From positions 1 to 64,000 of the forward strand of contig JAWZYV010000772.1 in assembly GCA_038373885.1 (NCBI GenBank): DNA of 64,000 nt. Direction: 5' to 3'. The DNA comes from Cheiracanthium punctorium. Its lineage: Eukaryota > Arthropoda > Arachnida > Araneae > Cheiracanthiidae. The notes under the pieces were generated by a model. The model searched no databases. It saw nothing but the letters and a program-made list of their open reading frames with translations, and was not told the origin of the DNA. Shown here one piece after another: positions 34,322 through 46,900 of the stretch (position 1 is the stretch's first letter; every line of letters begins with the position of its first letter). Position numbers and translations under genes: made by a program.

Positions 34322-36600
34322 TGCAATTGAAATTTTATAATTTAATCTTCAAATAAACGCATGTATTTTTTTTTTCATATATAAGACGCTGAATATCTGG
34401 AATTATCACAATTATATGCAAAGCTGGAAACGTGCACTGAAACTATACAAAGGTACAGTCATATGCACACGTGCCCGTACATACATGCATGCTTATATGT
34501 GTGTCTGTATGAAAGGAGAAGGAAGGAAAATAACAATTTTTTATGAGATATATTCTATATACTTCTATAAGAGAAATTTTCCTGCGAGTTTTAAATTAAG
34601 ATGGAAAAACAAACAAGAAAAAAAAAAATCCGCCACTTCTAGCGATAACCTCATGTTTCCTACAGTTTTAATACATCAGAAGTTGCCATTCGATATCTAC
34701 CAAACAACTAAATCGTTCATTAACTTTTAGCTCTTCTATATCGCAAGAACATGACTCACTTCCATTATTTCCCGAGCGCATGCGCACCGTTCACACGTAA
34801 CACGTGGCGAAGGGGAAGAAATCCTTTGTTTTCTGCCCGCTCTTATCATTTTGCCATTATGTTCCAACCAGATGCAGAAAAGCCTGAGCCTCCTGACTAT
34901 TTACTTTTTTATAAATAACCCTCTCAAAGATTATGAGGTTTTATTTTGAGTCTTTTGCCTCGCCATGTAAAGCCGATCGCCTTGGCTTTTATGAGTTTGT
35001 AGTATATTTGGATCTGGGGAATGAGATAACTGTCTTTTTTCGCCTGCTCTAATCAATTGAACCATAAATTTATTCTGAAAAGCATATGGGTCCGAATGTT
35101 TTAATATAAACTCTGAGGTGTAATTATAGCAACTCAAGGCACGTCCCATTTTTTGCAGTCAGTTGCTGAACAATGATGCAATTGCTCTATATTTTGAAAA
35201 CAAACAAATAAAAAATTCATATATGTTATTATGCACGTATTTTCAAAGAATAAAGCATAACATGATGATCTTAACTGTTTTGTACTATGTTCTACCTATT
35301 TTCTTTATCAATTAAATAGAACAGCTAACAAACAGCAGGTCATTAAATGGCAGACTACGCTCCTATGATTTTTAAGGCATTTAAATTAATATCTTTACAA
35401 ATTACTGTCGAAATTCTATCACATAATTTAAGAACATATTGAATTATGCTTTTCTGCGTGTTTCTTCAAATTAAAATATATTTTTTGCTACAGTAACTAC
35501 AGTGTTACACCTTTTGTACTTCTTATAGAGAATAACATTTCAAAGGTGTATAATTAAATTTTTATCTTATTAAGCTATATTTTCATAAACCGTTACTACG
35601 ATATTTTTTATAGTTTACGTTAAATGAAACACCTAAATTTATTTAAATTGCATTTATTTTTCCATTCCATATATACACATGTTTCTATTTAAGCTTTCAT
35701 TCATTTAAAGATTTAATGTCAGAAAAAAAACCTTCTTTTGAAATCATATGATAATCACAGATTTGTGTAATGAATTTATGCTTCGAATAATGAATGTCTG
35801 ACTATCATTTTACTATTTAGTAACTATTCACTCTCTTTGTTTTAGAGAAAGTACTAAATGTTGATATTATGTGGCACGACTACTTAACATTTTTATACTG
35901 TTCATATATGAAAATTTAAGCATGTAAAAAGAAATAATAACAATAATAATAAAAGTGACTGAAAGTACACCCATAAGATATTTTGGTCGATGAATATGAA
36001 AAATATTAAACATAAGCTGTAAAATTCAGGTCTCGGTACTTATTTGTATTATTATCGTAATTATTAGCAGTAAGTTTTAAAGGCATGGATTTTTAAATAC
36101 CCCAAAAATCATAGATACTTAGTCATTTAATAGCCTGATGTATATTAACTGTTCGGTTTGATTTATAAAAAAAAATAAGTAGAATAGAATACAAACCAGT
36201 TAAGATCATGATTGTATGCTTCGAAAATGGGTGTATTGTATCGTATGAAATTTTTGTCTGTTTGTTCTGATAAAAATTATTCAGGTTGCTGGTTCAGTAT
36301 GTCATATATACTTGTTCAAAAAGACCACATTTCACTTTTGCACTACATAGAGATAACTATTGTATTTTAAAATAACACTCATTCAAGGTGATTTCATGAT
36401 GTAAGGAAAAAATATTTAAATATGTAATACAGCACAAAGTGTTTTTAAAAAAAATTTAGTTTTAATATATATTTACTGTCATAAAACAGACTATGCTAAG
36501 CAAGACTAGAAGTTTTTGCCTTGCGCTTTATTTGGAAAAAATAGTTATCAATCACCTAAATCAATATACTTTTTTTTTCGGGCAGGCATTTGTCAATTAG
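34322..36600. other. AT-rich stretch, no gene seen
   Basis: The open frame at 34416-34730 (104 codons) has no domain and contains low-complexity lysine and phenylalanine runs. A less AT-rich patch lies near 34760-34900. No transposon ends were recognised. Confidence 0.45.
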
Positions 36601-36630
36601 GCATTGTCCATTACAACTGCCTGAAGGTAT

Positions 36631-36743
36631 TGTGGCCATTTTTTATGGGGGCACCCAGTAGGCGACCGGCGTTACCCCCTATGAAGACGTGATAGAATGG
36701 TTCTTAAGCTACTACAGCACCTGGGCGGCCCTAAATGGCCACA
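36631..36743. repeat. Imperfect inverted repeat in a small GC-rich patch
   Basis: TGTGGCCATTTTTTATGGGG at 36631-36650 (continuing GCACCCAGT) is mirrored by ACCTGGGCGGCCCTAAATGG followed by CCACA at 36719-36743. The patch is GC-rich against AT-rich flanks, so it may be a small inserted element. No target duplication was found. Confidence 0.5.
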
Positions 36744-37009
36744 GTTAGTACACAAAATATGCTCAAAAAGTAATACGTAAAAGGAAATAAAATCTTACCA
36801 GACACTGTGTTAAAAAGAACGAAAAAAGCTTCATTAAAATAAAATGTTTTATTTATGCTGTATAAATAAATGTTTATTTATTATATAGATACTGATACTT
36901 TACTGTGATTACAACAGCTTGCCATTTTTCTATTTTTCTTTCAGATACACTCGAACCTATTTTTCAGCGTTCTAAGCAAAAGCTGACATAAAACATTCGA
37001 TTTTTACTG

Positions 37010-37570
37010 CACAGCTTCAAGATTTTGAAATCCTAATTTACTTCCTTCCTCCAACAAATCGTCTTTCTGACGCTGTCCGAGTGGCAACAGTCGTTCAAAC
37101 TGCACTCCATCCAATATTTCAATATCACTCCTGGCAACGGTAGCTGACATATTTATCCCTATCCCTTTTTACTCTAAAAGCCAAAGCCCATTCTTTGTCT
37201 AAACCCTCCCCTGGAAGGGCAATTCTAGAAGCCTGAGTTGTATTCTCTGTTGTTATCGCCATTCTGATAACAAAGCCAAATACACGGCGAAGAGTCTAAT
37301 ATAAGTAACACACCAACGCTAAGAGAAAGAGCGAAATTGTAAAAGTGAGAGAGAGCGAGACACAACCCAATATACTTCTTTTTTTTTATTCCTTTCCAAG
37401 CCCGATATAGACAACACGGGAGGCTGTCGTAAAGTATCTTTTGAGAAGCATCTGGACACTGGCAGTCAGCGGATAACAGGGAAGAGGGGATAGGTATCTT
37501 CTGCACTGTGCTAAAAGCAGGTTGGATCAAGAAACCTAACACAGTGTTTCGGCATGAATCAGCACATTGC
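37010..37570. promoter_or_regulatory. GC-balanced island 4, candidate regulatory DNA
   Basis: Composition is balanced and non-repetitive. It contains GGATAACAGGGAAG near 37471, which recurs as CGATAACAGGGAAG in the island at 47.8 kb, and GA-rich tracts at 37320-37360. The 115-codon minus-strand frame (37225-37572) has a hydrophobic middle but no domain I recognise; I would not call it a gene. Confidence 0.25.
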
Positions 37571-37615
37571 AACCAAGTGTGTTATTCTACCATAAACAAA
37601 TTTTCAAGGTGGGTT

Positions 37616-37981
37616 TACACTCTCAGAACAATTCGTCTTTATACACTAATTTATTCCTAATTTTTCAACGAATGATTTCCGTATTCTTTGGAAGCGTTAT
37701 ATTTCAGTGAATTCTTCCCGAAAATCTCAAGAGGGAAAAAAAATTCGTTAAATCTGAAGAAGTTTCTTCAATTGGCAGGAGAAAAAAAAAATAACGGAAT
37801 CTTCAAATAACGGAGATTTTCTGGCAGCGCTACTGACAGTAAAATTTTCGTGAATTAGAGAAATAATTTTTGAGAGTGCGTCTTTATACACTAATTTATT
37901 CCTCATTTTTCGACAAATAATTTCCGTACTCCTTGGAATGTGATACTTCCGTGAATTGAAGAAATCGTTTTTGAGAGTGTA
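37616..37981. mobile_element. MITE with TACACTCTCA ends and internal duplication
   Basis: TACACTCTCA at 37616-37625 is matched by TGAGAGTGTA at 37972-37981, an exact 10-bp terminal inverted repeat. Inside, a block with CGTCTTTATACACTAATTTA is repeated at 37634 and 37879 (period 245). A GTGAATT-to-TTTTTGAGAGTG block occurs at about 37850 and 37953. The superfamily is unresolved, and no coding sequence or clear target duplication is present. Confidence 0.65.
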
Positions 37982-40950
37982 GATTACTGTTTTCACAGAC
38001 GATCCGAATTCTACAGGTCTAGTACTTCATTATTGTAGTCGTGAGTATAACTGATTTTTAAAGCGCAGATCATCTGTAAAAGCTGCAGTCTGCGCGTACC
38101 TGAAAAGTGCGTTATGACAAAACTCGTGATTGATCTTCAAGTCACCGATATAATAGTAAATGCTATTATTGTTTTTGTTCCAGCTAGTATGTTTCCGATT
38201 ATTATTGATTGCGATTATTTTGAAGCAGAACTACCAACTACCACCTAATAACTAATAAACATAGAATTGCTTACCTTGAGTGCAACAGACCAAAAAAAAA
38301 AAAAAAAAAGCCTCTAAATGTAACTGTTTATTTTGCTAGGCGGCATGCGCATTTGGACAATTTGAGCCATTTAAATTAAGTTTAAAATTTCGTTGTTTAG
38401 GGCCAAATCTATTTATAAAATTATTCGTTCAAAGATATGTTTCTTAAATTTGATTTGTCTTCCAAATAATACAATTACCAATATTATTTTTAATATATGA
38501 GCAACTATGATGGCTGCAAACATCAAATGCTTTCTATAAAAAATAAATAAATAAAAAAAACTAGAGTATTTCTTTGTATATGACCTTCATCATCCATTTA
38601 GAACATTTCCACATAACGTCCATTGAAAGATAGGTTCTAGGCGTTACTTGGAAACCAAGATATAAAGTATAACTGATTCGTACATTCAACAGTATTTTAT
38701 GATTAAAAATTAGATTTTCACCATAGAAGTAGATAAAGTTTTGTTTGATCATCACTTTTTATTTTTAGTAGAATTGCTAGCTTAATTGTGTAATCTAAAT
38801 AAAGTTTCATTTTTATATAAGTACCAAATTGTAGTATATTATTGATAGAGCAGCCAGAAAAGTTATTTTTTCTCACTCCTTACGCAACGCTGTCTGTATT
38901 ATATGGCGTAGAGTGGCTTTTCCTTGAGACCTTTTATATTTTTTTTTAGAAGAATTTAGCAGCTAGTAGACAAGTCTCGAAAATTCTCTCTTCCCCCTAT
39001 ATTTTTCATCTAACAGCATTTCTTCATAACTTACCGATCAAAATAACGACATTTTTCGAACCCTATCGCAATGTTGCACTTGAAAAATATATTTATATAT
39101 ACAAATTCCATGAATAATTTTTCTGAATTGAATTTATTGAGCTTTGAGAACTTACTTGTAATTTAATATTTTTATACGTATGGGTAGTAAACGTAACGCC
39201 AAAACGTTGTGATGTAAAGGCAGTGTCAATTTGTTGCACAAGGCTCTTCGTGATTAGCTTATCAAAGACTTTACCTCATATCGTGAGTGGATTTACAACA
39301 CACAGTGCTGTATTCCAAAATTGAAGTACTTTATTATTTTATAGCAATATGTGTGGTAAAGTGTCAGGTATTTCTTACAGTGTATGTTTCTGAATCCAGT
39401 CACTCTAATAGTAAAATTTATTAAATAAGAAAATATTTATCTGAACTATTTTGGACAAAAAGCATTAATTATAAATTTTTATTAAATTTATAATTATGAA
39501 ATTTTATCATAACACTTAATAAAACATACAAAGATGTAAAAGTTTATTTATAATGGAAAATTAAAAAATACTATCTCCTACATTTTAGATAAAATTTCCA
39601 ATTCCTAATTTTAAACTATTTAAATTAGATATTGAACTTCTCAAATATTGTGTCACTGCAGATTAAAAAAAAAGGGTGAATTTGATTAGAGGGGAAAAGG
39701 TGTGTGTGTTGGGGGGGAGGGGTCGGTCCACGCCGATGAAACTCTTCAAGTCGTAGAACAAATTTACATTATAATAATTTTTTGTTATAGCAAAAAGATT
39801 TTGGATTTAAAGAAATAATGTACTTCTAAAATATAAGTATTTGAATCATAAATAAATGTCTACATTTTTGGTATTAAAAGTACGAAATTTAATACGAAAT
39901 AATAAAATTTTTTCATTGTATCCCTTAACATTGTATACTTTAATAAAAAAAAACATGATGATAGACATTCTAACTATTTGCCTGTAGGAATAAACGAATG
40001 TAATTAGTCTTTTTTCCTTGTAAATAAGAATTAAAATTATGCGATATCAAATTGAAGAAAATTTCAAAGACAAAATTCAAATTTTAAATGTTATATTTTA
40101 TGCTACATAGATAGTTCTAATAGTTTATGGAAATCCTAAATATATAGCTTTCTTGTGAAAATATGATCAAATAAAAGAGATAGTAAAATTGGAATCATTC
40201 AGTTATCGCGTTTGTTTAATATGCATCGATAAAAACACTGAATCAGTTTTAAATACCTAAGATAACTATCACATAGAACAGAGACCTTTTATCTTATTCC
40301 ATCATGCAACCAAATAAGATGTAAGAGGAAACGCAGAGAAAGGAGTAGAGCGCCATCTAAAAAAAAATAAGTTGAGTTTTTCAAAAACATGCATCGCCGT
40401 AAGTGATTTTTCAGACATTACTGCAAATATTCTTTGACTGATGTGTCTTTATGACAAGCATAAAATATTTCATCGCGTGTGATATTTAAATGAGATCTTC
40501 ACTCTTTAGAATTGCAACTGTTCCCTTTCCAAGCTGACAGGCAAGGGTAACATTTGAATCGCTCTTTCGTAAGTGCGTCTTAAATCATTATTTTTAAGGG
40601 GAGGAATCGCCTTGAAACAGCCAAAAGATAGAAAAGCACTCAACTATTATATAAATCGGAAGAATCCTATCTTTCCTCCTCTGCCTCTTTACATCCTTGT
40701 TTTATTTGTTTTTCGTATGTGAATGCATTTTTTTTATTTTTTTTCCACACAGAAGAGGGCTTGTGCCTGAGGTTTTCTGAACTAGTCTGTGATATCAGGA
40801 ATGTTTAGGGTAGTTTAGTGTAGTTTACAAACAATATTCTTAGATTCTAGAGTTAAATATAAAAGGCTGCTAAGTAATTTCATATACAGGGTACTTCATA
40901 CTGATTGGATTTCATGTGTTTATGGTCATTGTGTTTATGGCAAACCTGCA
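37982..40950. other. Long AT-rich stretch, no gene seen
   Basis: Contains an A-run of about 18 at 38292-38310 and a G-run near 39710-39720. No open frame longer than 64 codons and no transposon ends were recognised. Confidence 0.45.
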
Positions 40951-41398
40951 CATAGTGGCGCACCCAGGATTTTAGCTTGGGGGGGGAAAGGCTGGGTTAC
41001 ATACAAACACTGCTGAACTCGGTTATAGTGACCTCGATTAGTTACAACTCTCTTATAACGTCAAAATATTCGGTACCACTTGACTGTCCCATAGAACACA
41101 AGCCCACAAGCAATATAACTCGTCATAGAGTCATAAATAATTATCTGATCTTTTCAGTGACGTTGTAACCGAGTTTAACAGTGTTTCATAAACTAACTGT
41201 AAGCATTTATTTAAAAAATAATTAAATAAGTGTATTTTTTAGTTAGAAATAATTTGTAATGTAAGACAATTAAAAAAAGAAAGAAAGAAAAAAATAATTC
41301 ATTAGCGACAATTTTCGTTTTTAAAGCGTTTCACTTCTTTCTACCTATGAGGGGGGTGGGGCTTTAGACCCTATATCCCCTGCGTGGGTGCGCCTATG
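40951..41398. mobile_element. TIR element with CATAGTGGCGCACCCAGG end
   Basis: The left end CATAGTGGCGCACCCAGG and right end CGTGGGTGCGCCTATG are inverted with a small gap. CCTGCA lies directly outside both (40945-40950 and 41399-41404), giving a 6-bp direct repeat that may be the surviving part of a duplication. G-runs lie just inside the ends. It carries a nested element at 41003-41190. Confidence 0.65.
41003..41190. mobile_element. Nested Tc1/mariner-type MITE
   Basis: AAACACTGCTGAACTCGG at 41005-41022 pairs with the reverse of CCGAGTTTAACAGTGTTT at 41169-41186. The inverted similarity extends to about 25 bp, and TA lies near each edge (41002-41003 and 41189-41190). It carries no transposase. 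An open frame at 40977-41168 is part of it and is not a gene. Confidence 0.7.
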
Positions 41399-41527
41399 CC
41401 TGCACAAGAGATGTCACTCTAGGAGGGGGCTTGGGAGGAGAACTCTTTAAGGTGTTCTAACGGGTATTCGCGTTACATCTGGAGAAAATAACCCAAAATC
41501 GTTAAGGGAAGGTAGAATATATACTAA

Positions 41528-41880
41528 CGAATCAGAACCGCACAGCAATGTGGGGTCAAAAACGCAATTTTTTCACTCACTTGTTAATAATCCCTTTGGA
41601 AAAGCGCCTAATTCATAAGTGCTCGTCTAATAAGTATTCGTCAAGTTTCATAAGCAGTGGGCATGACTCCAAAAATTTCATCAGTAGAATGAAATAGAAT
41701 TTTTAAACTTTCAACTTCAGTCACGAGTTTTCCTAGAAAGATACGATAGTTTTTGATGAACAATGATCGAAAAGTTCCCTATTTTTTTTAGCATTTGTTA
41801 GCTAAAGGGATCATTAAAAAGCTAAATCAAGACGACGTTTCGATCCCCCATTGCTATGAGATTTTCAATCCCTATTATGT
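41528..41880 (+). repeat. Old interspersed repeat, copy B (uninterrupted)
   Basis: Homologous to 3370-3990. GCAATGTGGGGTC, GTTAATAATC and GAAATAGAATTT occur in the same order, but the SINE seen in copy A is absent. It serves as the empty-site comparison for that insertion. Confidence 0.6.
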
Positions 41881-43829
41881 ACCCTATTTTCCCTTTAAAT
41901 TTGTCCCAATCTTTCTGGGACATCCTGTAAATACGAATGTACACTTAAGCACTATGCAAGCCAAAAAAGAGAATACTTTGGTCTATAATTAAACAAACGC
42001 ACTTAATTAAGTTGAGAGAAAACCTACTATAAAAGCCAATGTGATAAGGCCTTAATACGTATTTCAGTCATTTGACTTTAGCAACAATATATAGTTGGGT
42101 TCTTAAATCACATCTGGATGACAATCCTCCATACGCTACTGTGCTCTTAGGAAGTTCCAAATATTAAACAATTTAAAATATGATTTAGTGTCCATGGACA
42201 GAATATGGATGATGACGAAATATTGAAGAAAATGGTTCGTGGTACGTGGAACTTGGCCGAAAGATGAAAGCAATTGCTTAGACTTCAATGGACGAATGGT
42301 TGCAGCCTGTAACGGATTTACCAGTACACATGTGAAGCACTTATTTAGAGCCAAACTTTTCATTACACCATAAGCAGCCCGATCTGTTGTGAGATATCTT
42401 CTGAACTAGATGCTTGCTTTAAAAAAAAATTATGATGTTAAATAAACTGTTTTTTCCCTAGAGATGACTATTGCTAGCTTCCATTTAACAATATTGCAGC
42501 AGAAAACTCTGCTTAGCTTTCGAGTCTCTGCTTAGTTTTCGTAGCTTCAAAGTCCACTGTATATGGAATGTTCTAGTAAACAATCCAAATGATAGGACGA
42601 AACACAAATTGTATCAGTTCTAGATATTCGAGGAACAATTTTCAATAAACAAGTAATAGCTCAAGTCAGCTTATCAGACATGCTTTCTCAGATGTTGTAT
42701 TTCGCATGTAATAAAATACTTTCACAGTCTGAAAACTCACAGAAATTCTCAAGCAGTACTCTTAACTGATCATCAGCATACAACAATATGGAATTCACAA
42801 ACAACCTTCTAAAATAGGTTTCTCATAACAAGTAGGAAAGCATCGCTTATAATACCGTAATACAGAGCTCTTTGAACTCTCAGCAGAATTAACATTTCTC
42901 TGCAAGCGATAGCTGACAATTCTCTCGAGTCTGGGGTGACTTGACCGTTTATGCTTTTCGCTCATGTGTTACGAAAGTTGTACTAATCACTACAACATTT
43001 CAAACCGATGACACTTTCTATTGGTCCCATATAATGATTACGTAATACTAATGCTATTGCGTAATACTAATGCAGAGAAGCGAACATTGAAAGCCCCATT
43101 TAAAAAATCGCGCCAAATTTCGCTAAGCATGGCACCTTTTAGGCAAAATTTCTTCAAATTTGGCGCCAAAATAAGTTTTCTAAACTGAAGTCAGCTAAGC
43201 GATATCGCCAAGACTCGACGAGAAACGTCAACTTCCATGTTAGTCGTATGGTAAACATTGAAGTCTCTGTGGTATCTCTCTCGCGTTCTAGTAAACCGAT
43301 TTACATGCAACAAAATGAAATATTTATTTATTCGACACATATAATACAGATTTAGCCTAAAGTAATATCTATAAGAGCAAATCACCCCAAAAATTTATAA
43401 CATTGTTCCTTTCTGAAGGACTACACCTACCGAACAATGTAATCACTACCAAGGGTGCCACACAAATATTTTCAATACACATTTAACAATAGATTTTCTG
43501 ACAGCATCAATTAAATAAATAAATAACAAATACACATTATACGAACGTACATAAAAAACAAATGTATCATATGTACACTGTGCATGGTACAGGCGCTGAG
43601 GTAAAAGGCAAGTGAAAAAAGAGGAAGAGAAGAGAGACAGGAACAAAATGAGAGATGAAGAGAAAGAAGGAACTATTTCATAGAGACTATGGTCTGTGAA
43701 AATAAAATTAAAACAATAATTAATTACTTCAGCGGTAAATGGCTAGCGTGTCGTAACGCATGACTCTTGGTTTAGGGTTAGGTATCTTACGAATCTAAAT
43801 GACGACATAATTCAGCCTGTTAGGACTGT
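41881..43829. other. AT-rich stretch, no gene seen
   Basis: Short frames only. A CCACTGTA near 42554 could be a solo pogo-like end, but the evidence is weak. The stretch next to the gypsy fossil (43000-43830) could hold its long terminal repeat, but I could not match it to the other side. Confidence 0.4.
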
Positions 43830-46800
43830 GTAAGGAACATCCCAAGGTGACTGCAAATCGGGAGATACTTCATTCCGTCGAGTAGGATCCCACAGTTAAA
43901 TCTTGTCACTTTCGTCGAACTCGTGTCAAACAGCCTTCTTGTCATAGCAGGTTTTCATCTTCTCCGTGTTCATGTTGATTCGCTTTCAAAAGGTGATACT
44001 TTCAAAGTGATGTACGTCTTCAAACCGTGAAGATTTTCCATGCACTCCTCTGACGGGAAAAGCATATCTGAAGGCGGACAAACAGTAGATCAGCAAGAAA
44101 ACGAAGATTTCTACGGAATAACGCCTAGGAAGGTGTGAAAGCAGTAGTTTCATGGACGGTACTCCTATAAGACAAAAGGAAGAGGGGTAGTTTTTTGTCC
44201 CAGTCCTCTTGATTATTAAATACTAGAAATGAGAAGATGTTTAGAATAGAGCTATTGGACCTCTCTACCACGCGGTCAGATTGTGGATGCAAAGGCGTTC
44301 CTTGGGTTTTGTCGATTCCGACAGATTGACATAGTCCTTTAAAAATTACAGTGTTATTTCCTTGGTCGGAATTAGATTGACGAGGGTTTCCACTCCTGTA
44401 CCAATACTTCTACTACATTCGTAGCTTCCTAATCGTGAATAGCATACGGCCGGGCCATTCTGAGAAATGATCCATGATAATGATCCCATGGCCCATCGCT
44501 TCGGGCCATTCTGAGAAATGATCCATGATAATTAAGATGCATTTGTTGTCATCTGCAGTTCGTAGAACAGATCCCATGTCGATAACAATTCTCTCAAAAG
44601 GTGCTCTTACATTATAGTAATGTAGTTTACAATAGCTTCATTTCTTCTGGCCTTTACTGACAGCACAGGCGTCACAAGCTTGATACAACTTTTCAAGATC
44701 GTCCCAAGCCGTAGCCCAGTAGAACCGCTGTCGAACTTTTTGCAGGGTCTTCATTATGCTAAAATGACCTCAATCGAGCAGTTACGCAGCTCCTTTGGAA
44801 CCTAGAATCCTTGATTGAGGCATTAATAACTGCTATCGGTAAATCTTGCCTTTGTCCAACTCCCACGTTACAGATGAAAGGACTCCATTTTTCAGGTGTA
44901 GCCCAGTATTTCTTGCCAACTGGGCTTAATACTAGATTTCTCCATGAACTCTACAATAGATTTGGTGTCCTTATCAGCCAACAGGTCCGTTCGGACTTGC
45001 TCGTCACTCAGGAGTCAGATGATGTAACATGGCGAACAATAGGATATTCCAGCTCATAATTTTTCTGAGCTCTGAAGCAATAGCAACAATTTTCAATGCA
45101 AAGCCTTTTCGATAGAGCATCTGCGTTTCTGTGAGACGCCCCATTTCGATGACGTATTTCTATGTCATATTCTTTTAGTCTCTGTACCCATCTGGCTATA
45201 TGGCCCTACGGGTTCTTTTAAAAGTAAGAAGTTTAAAAGTAAGGTTAAAGTTGCATGGTCTGTTCGGAGCAGGAACCTTCGGCCATAAAGACAAAGATGC
45301 TGCACTGCCTTGACGATAGCAAAAAATCGTTTTCTTGTAACCCAATAGTTACATTCCGTCTTTGAAAGGCATTGTCTCAGTTAGCAATCAAGCTTCTTGG
45401 CCATCTACCTCTTGGGATAGAACTACTCTGCCACTTCCTTTAATCCAATTTGTCTCCAGAATAAATGGCTTGTCAGGAGGAGGATACGAAAGGACTGGCG
45501 CAGATGACAAAGCCGTCTTTAGTTGGTTGAACGCATCCTCACATTCGGCCATTTCTGTTCATAGGAATTGTGTCCGTTTCAGTCAATTTGTGAAGTGGCC
45601 TTGCAATGTGATAAAAACCTTTCATGGATTTTCTATTATGCGAGTAAGTGCATAGTCCGAGAAAACATCTCAACTCGTGAACATTTTCAGCATGACTCCA
45701 GTTCTAGAAGCCTTTTCGGGGTCAGTTCGAACTTCGTAGGTAGAGATTATATACCTACGATATCTTACTTCCCGGCGAAACACTTGCATTTAGATGGACT
45801 CAGTTTTAAGTTCGATTCCTTGAGTTTCTGCAGCACCTTTCGTATGGTCTTCAGATGTTCTTCGAAAGTTCACTGATGATGATAATATCGTTCAATACAA
45901 TAGAAATGTTTTATAGGAAAGTCCTTTCAACTCTATCTACAATAGACGCTCTAGTACAGATGGTGAGTTGCAAAGTCCAAATGGCTTAACTTTTAGCTGT
46001 CATAATCCTTGCCCAGTAGTGAAAACAGTCTTCTTACGGTCATCGGGATAAATTTCTACTTGCCAGGAGCCACTCATCAGATCCAGAGTGGAAAACCATT
46101 CATTCCCCGATTGTGTTTCTGATATGACATCTATCGTTGAAAGAGGGTAGCTGTCGTTCTTGGTAATGTCGTCCAAACATCTATAATCAACGTAGAACCG
46201 AGTGGAACCATCTTCTTCTGGACCAAAACGATTGGTGAGACCCAGGAACTAGTCGGCAATCCGTGGTTGACACCATCACACCGCAATTCTTCTAAAAGTT
46301 TCTTTACCTCTTTTTGCTTAGTAAATGCAGGCGCCTGGGACATTGCTTGATCGGAGAATGGCTGTTTGTATCTATCCTGTATTGCGCTAGCTTCGTACGA
46401 CCAACATCATCCGAAGTACGATCTTTGAATTCCATAGTTATTTTTTCTGCAACGCTTCTCTGTTGAGTTAATTCTGCGACTTGTAGTAGTTCCCACGTCA
46501 GAGCTATTTCTGACAGTATTCGTATGGCACCTCAAAGCTTGCCAAGACAAAAAATTTCTTTATAGTATAGATTTCTTACTATCAGAATGGAATATGATAA
46601 GTTTAAACAGCGGTCTTCGCAATTCCAGAGATACTGCCATGACTAAGGAAAGAATCCACCGACATACAATTTCCTCAACACTGTAATGATAGGAAGATCA
46701 TTCATATTCTTTAGTCTTAGCAGGTAAGATCAACATACAAAATTTCAAATTTTTCTGAGAGAGGATGTTCCGTTTTACAGTGGATATTACATTTTGGAAT

Positions 46801-46900
46801 AAATTGAAATCATCAGGTTGCAGAAGGATAGATACAACTTTAGGCAATTCGTCCACGTCGTATCAGAGATGTTGCAAAGGCCTGGAAATAAATCCATTGG
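43830..46900 (-). pseudogene. Ty3/gypsy retrotransposon pol, degenerate
   Basis: Read on the minus strand from 46900 to 43830, this is the remains of a gypsy polyprotein that would copy element RNA into DNA and insert it. Domain order is protease region (46400-46900, not clearly readable), then reverse transcriptase (about 46345-45660). The RT shows VSPIVLVQKK, EWFSTLDLMSGSWQVEIYP, KPFGLCNSP and a decayed catalytic motif VLND near 45880. RNase H follows at about 45560-45060. The integrase has its zinc-binding part near 44800-44640 (KVRQRFYWATAWDDL, ACDACA). Its core is at 44600-44200 (DHFSEWPEA, TPLHPQSD, VERSN), with a C-terminal region ending near 43835 (LQSPWDVPYTVL). Many stops and frameshifts make it dead. 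Order RT-RH-IN places it in Ty3/gypsy. Plus-strand frames at 44811-45876 are antisense shadows of it. Long terminal repeats were not identified. Confidence 0.9.
44451..44532 (-). repeat. In-frame 51-bp tandem duplication in the integrase
   Basis: The block CGGGCCATTCTGAGAAATGA and its continuation (31 bp) occur at 44451-44481 and 44502-44532, period 51. On the minus strand this repeats IIMDHFSEWP in frame (17 codons). It lies at the integrase catalytic core, so it probably arose after or together with loss of function. Confidence 0.9.

Noticed and set aside
37225..37572. 115-codon minus-strand open frame with a hydrophobic middle
   Set aside because: No domain, no signal peptide at the start and no homologue I recognise.
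42540..42562. Right end of a pogo-like element (CCACTGTA)
   Set aside because: Only eight bases match and no left partner was found.
44811..45876. Plus-strand open frames of 82 to 102 codons
   Set aside because: They are antisense to readable RNase H and reverse transcriptase of the gypsy fossil.
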